From positions 1 through 51,641 of the forward strand of contig NZ_WBMS02000055.1 of assembly GCF_008923205.2 (NCBI RefSeq): a DNA stretch of 51,641 nt, in the 5' to 3' direction. The DNA is from Actinomadura physcomitrii. GTDB lineage: Bacteria; Actinomycetota; Actinomycetes; Streptosporangiales; Streptosporangiaceae. Positions 50,025 through 51,641 of the stretch are shown piece after piece. Numbering within the stretch: position 1 is the first letter of the stretch; the number at the start of each line of letters is the position of its first letter. The position numbers and the translations under genes were made by a program. The notes beneath the pieces were generated by a model, which saw nothing but the letters and a program-made list of their open reading frames with translations, ran no database searches and was not told the origin of the DNA.

Positions 50025-50639
50025 GTGGGGGAACACTACTTCGCCGCGCGCCCCGGCGCCGCGAGCCGCCGCCGCACCGTCGACCTGGTCCTGCCCGACC
50101 TGCACCTGCGGCTGGAGACCGACAGCGGCACGTTCTCTCCCGATCGCGTCGACGCCGGCACCCGCGTCCTGCTCGAGACCGTCCCCGCGCCGCCCCAGGC
50201 CGGCGACCTTCTCGACCTCGGCTGCGGCTACGGCCCCATCGCGCTCACCCTGGCGAGTCGCTCGCCGCAGGCGAGCGTATGGGGTGTGGACGTTAATCGG
50301 AGGGCGTTGGAGCTCGCGGAATCGAATGCCACCACCGCCGGCCTTGACAATGTAAGGTTCAAGCCGGCGGACGAGCTCGACCCCGCGCTGCGCTTCGCCG
50401 CGATCTGGTCCAACCCGCCGATCCGCATCGGCAAGGCCGCCCTGCACGACCTCTTGCTGGCCTGGCTGCCCCGCCTGTCCCCCGGCGGCCTCGCCCACCT
50501 GGTCGTGCAGAAGCACCTCGGCTCCGACTCCCTGCAGCGCTGGCTGAACGGCCAGGGCTTCCCCACCGAGCGGATCGCCTCCCGCTCCGCCTACCGCGTC
50601 CTGCGCGTCACGTCCCGCACGGAAGGCCACACCCGATGA
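50025..50639 (+). CDS. Class I SAM methyltransferase, RsmC-like (16S rRNA G1207 type)
   Basis: The 204-aa protein has LDLGCGYGPIALTLA (SAM motif I), WGVDVNRRALELAESNA and SNPPIRIGK, the NPPY-like motif of guanine N2 methyltransferases of the RsmC group. The N-terminal duplicated domain of full-length RsmC is missing, as in many Gram-positive relatives. GTG 50025 has TACGGT eight bases upstream (likely leaderless). It is coupled to the next gene by an ATGA overlap. Confidence 0.87.
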   Translation: MGEHYFAARPGAASRRRTVDLVLPDLHLRLETDSGTFSPDRVDAGTRVLLETVPAPPQAGDLLDLGCGYGPIALTLASRSPQASVWGVDVNRRALELAESNATTAGLDNVRFKPADELDPALRFAAIWSNPPIRIGKAALHDLLLAWLPRLSPGGLAHLVVQKHLGSDSLQRWLNGQGFPTERIASRSAYRVLRVTSRTEGHTR

Positions 50640-51187
50640 GCACCACCGACTCCGCGCCCGGCCGCAGGCAGCTGCGTCCCACCGACGTCAAGCGCCTCAA
50701 CCGCGACTGGCGGCGCCGCACCGAGGGCCGCCTCGGCCTGCTGGTGGAGTCGGTCACCCAGCCGTTCAACATGGGCTCGATCATCCGCAGCGCCGCCGTG
50801 TTCGGCGTCGAACGCCTCTGGCTCGCCGGCAACGCCACACCCCCCGACCAGCGCAACGTCGCCAAGACCGCGCTCGGCACCGAACGGCTCGTCCCCTGGG
50901 AGCACGCCGTCACCCCCGCCAAGGCGGCCGCAGCCGCCCGCGAGGAAGGGCTGCGGATCGTCGCGATCGAGCTGACCGGCGACGCCGTCCCGCTGCACGA
51001 GGCGCCCCTGGACGGCGACGTCTGCCTGGCCGTCGGCGGCGAGGACCACGGCTGCTCCCCCGCCCTGCTGGCCGCCGCCGACGCCGTCGCCTACATCCCC
51101 CAGATCGGCCGGGTCGGCTCCCTCAACGTCGCCGTCGCCACCGCCATCGCCCTCGCCGAGGCCCGCCGCCGCGAATGGTCGTCCTGA
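50636..51187 (+). CDS. TrmH/SpoU family RNA methyltransferase
   Basis: The 183-aa protein has the SPOUT motifs: NMGSIIRSAAVFGV (motif 1), LAVGGEDHGCSP (motif 2) and IPQIGRVGSLNVAVATAIAL (motif 3), forming the knotted SAM site. It methylates a ribose 2'-O in tRNA (TrmH-like) or rRNA. ATG 50636 overlaps the RsmC-like stop, forming a two-gene RNA-methylation operon. Confidence 0.92.
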   Translation: MSTTDSAPGRRQLRPTDVKRLNRDWRRRTEGRLGLLVESVTQPFNMGSIIRSAAVFGVERLWLAGNATPPDQRNVAKTALGTERLVPWEHAVTPAKAAAAAREEGLRIVAIELTGDAVPLHEAPLDGDVCLAVGGEDHGCSPALLAAADAVAYIPQIGRVGSLNVAVATAIALAEARRREWSS

Positions 51188-51248
51188 CCGCCGCACCCGG
51201 TCATGATCACGGCATGCCGTTCCTCCCCCGTGCGGAGAGCGCCGCGCT

Positions 51249-51572
51249 GACCGCCCTCCCGCGGAGCGGCCCGCGGCGCCCTTCCTGATGGCCTACGCCG
51301 CCGCGGCCGTCGCACCCGGCGGGATCCTGCTGATCGTCGGCCACGCCGGGCCGCCGCCGTGGGAGCGGCAGGACCCGGGCCACGCCGGCGGGCACGACCA
51401 CCACCACGACATGCACCTGCCCACCCCCGACGAGGTGCTGGAGTCGCTGCGCCTTCCCCAGGGGGCGTGGGAGGTGCTGCACAGCGGCGAGCACGAACGC
51501 GTCCAGACCGCCCCGGACGGCCGGACCATCACCCGCACCGACAACGCCCTCGAACTGCGCCGCCTCCGCTGA
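51249..51572 (+). pseudogene. C-terminal remnant of a class I SAM methyltransferase
   Basis: From about 51249 the frame reads DRPPAERPAAPFLMAYAAAAVAPGG, then LLIVGHAGP, a His-rich patch (HAGGHDHHHDMHLP) and a normal methyltransferase end (NALELRRLR). The SAM-binding motif I half is missing. An ATG at 51288 could give a 94-aa product, but not an enzyme. A short frame at 51212 seems to be the damaged upstream part. Confidence 0.6.
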
Positions 51573-51580
51573 GCCGGCGA

Positions 51581-51602
51581 CCCCGGGCGGGCCCCGCCGG
51601 GG
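51581..51602. terminator. GC-rich hairpin after the methyltransferase remnant
   Basis: CCCCGGGCGG and CCGCCGGGG form a nine-bp stem with one bulged G and a three-base loop. The last 39 bases of the window are G/C runs with no recognised feature. Confidence 0.4.
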
Positions 51603-51641
51603 ACCCCCCCGGGGGCCGGGGCGGGGTGGGGGGGCCGCGCG

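Overview
The window is very GC-rich actinomycete chromosome. GTG and TTG starts are frequent, reading frames overlap as ATGA or GTGA, almost every codon ends in G or C, and several genes look leaderless (TAnnnT six to eight bases before the start). Gene content (F420-type PPOX oxidoreductase, MprAB-like two-component pair, DrrAB exporter, MoxR-DUF58-VWA, a mycobacteria-like sugar locus) points to a filamentous actinomycete, perhaps Streptosporangiales, but the species cannot be fixed from this sequence. No rRNA, CRISPR array, phage or intact mobile element was seen.

Layout. 0-10.7 kb: HAD phosphatase, acyl-CoA/AMP ligase, a frameshifted RidA gene, TerD, then an acyl-chemistry island (acyl-CoA oxidase-like protein, a divergent free-standing acyltransferase, a KAS III enzyme), DoxX, and a LysR/SDR divergent pair. 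10.7-16.8 kb: a tightly overlapping minus-strand operon (family-2 glycosyltransferase, DUF2064 nucleotidyltransferase-like protein, SAM methyltransferase, molybdopterin oxidoreductase with cytochrome b, small membrane protein, GT-C-like membrane glycosyltransferase) next to an NAD-sugar epimerase. Its layout recalls the mycobacterial methylthioxylose genes. 16.9-23.4 kb: remnants and catabolic or regulatory genes (aminotransferase/LysR deletion scar, IclR, cupin, P450, VOC protein, frameshifted repeat protein, PPOX, SDR, pterin dehydratase).

23.5-31.5 kb: a cell-envelope block of two tandem GT39 membrane glycosyltransferases, a GT2-GtrA fusion and an OmpR/HK pair. 31.6-41.4 kb: TnpB remnant, an Ala-rich protein of unknown function, RsgA with a truncated GNAT gene, a DrrAB exporter with a TetR regulator and twin operators, an HTH-DUF4180 pair behind a large inverted repeat, a heme-oxygenase-like protein, and a quinone reductase with an ArsR regulator and nested palindromes. 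41.4-42.3 kb: a compact minus-strand tRNA unit made of a promoter, a 21-codon Cys/Arg-rich ORF with a strong ribosome site, hairpins, tRNA-Cys(GCA), tRNA-Arg(CCG) and a terminator. 42.5-51.6 kb: aldehyde dehydrogenase, carboxylesterase, zinc-ribbon protein, collapsed DUF885 gene, kinase-like membrane protein, MoxR-DUF58-VWA operon, two RNA methyltransferases and a methyltransferase remnant.

Most interesting: (1) the tRNA-Cys/tRNA-Arg unit, whose leader ORF uses the exact codons read by the two tRNAs, suggesting attenuation of a tRNA operon; (2) the sugar/sulfur-like operon at 10.7-16.8 kb; (3) the HTH-DUF4180 module. Several broken genes carry single-base changes in short C or G runs, so some may be sequencing errors.
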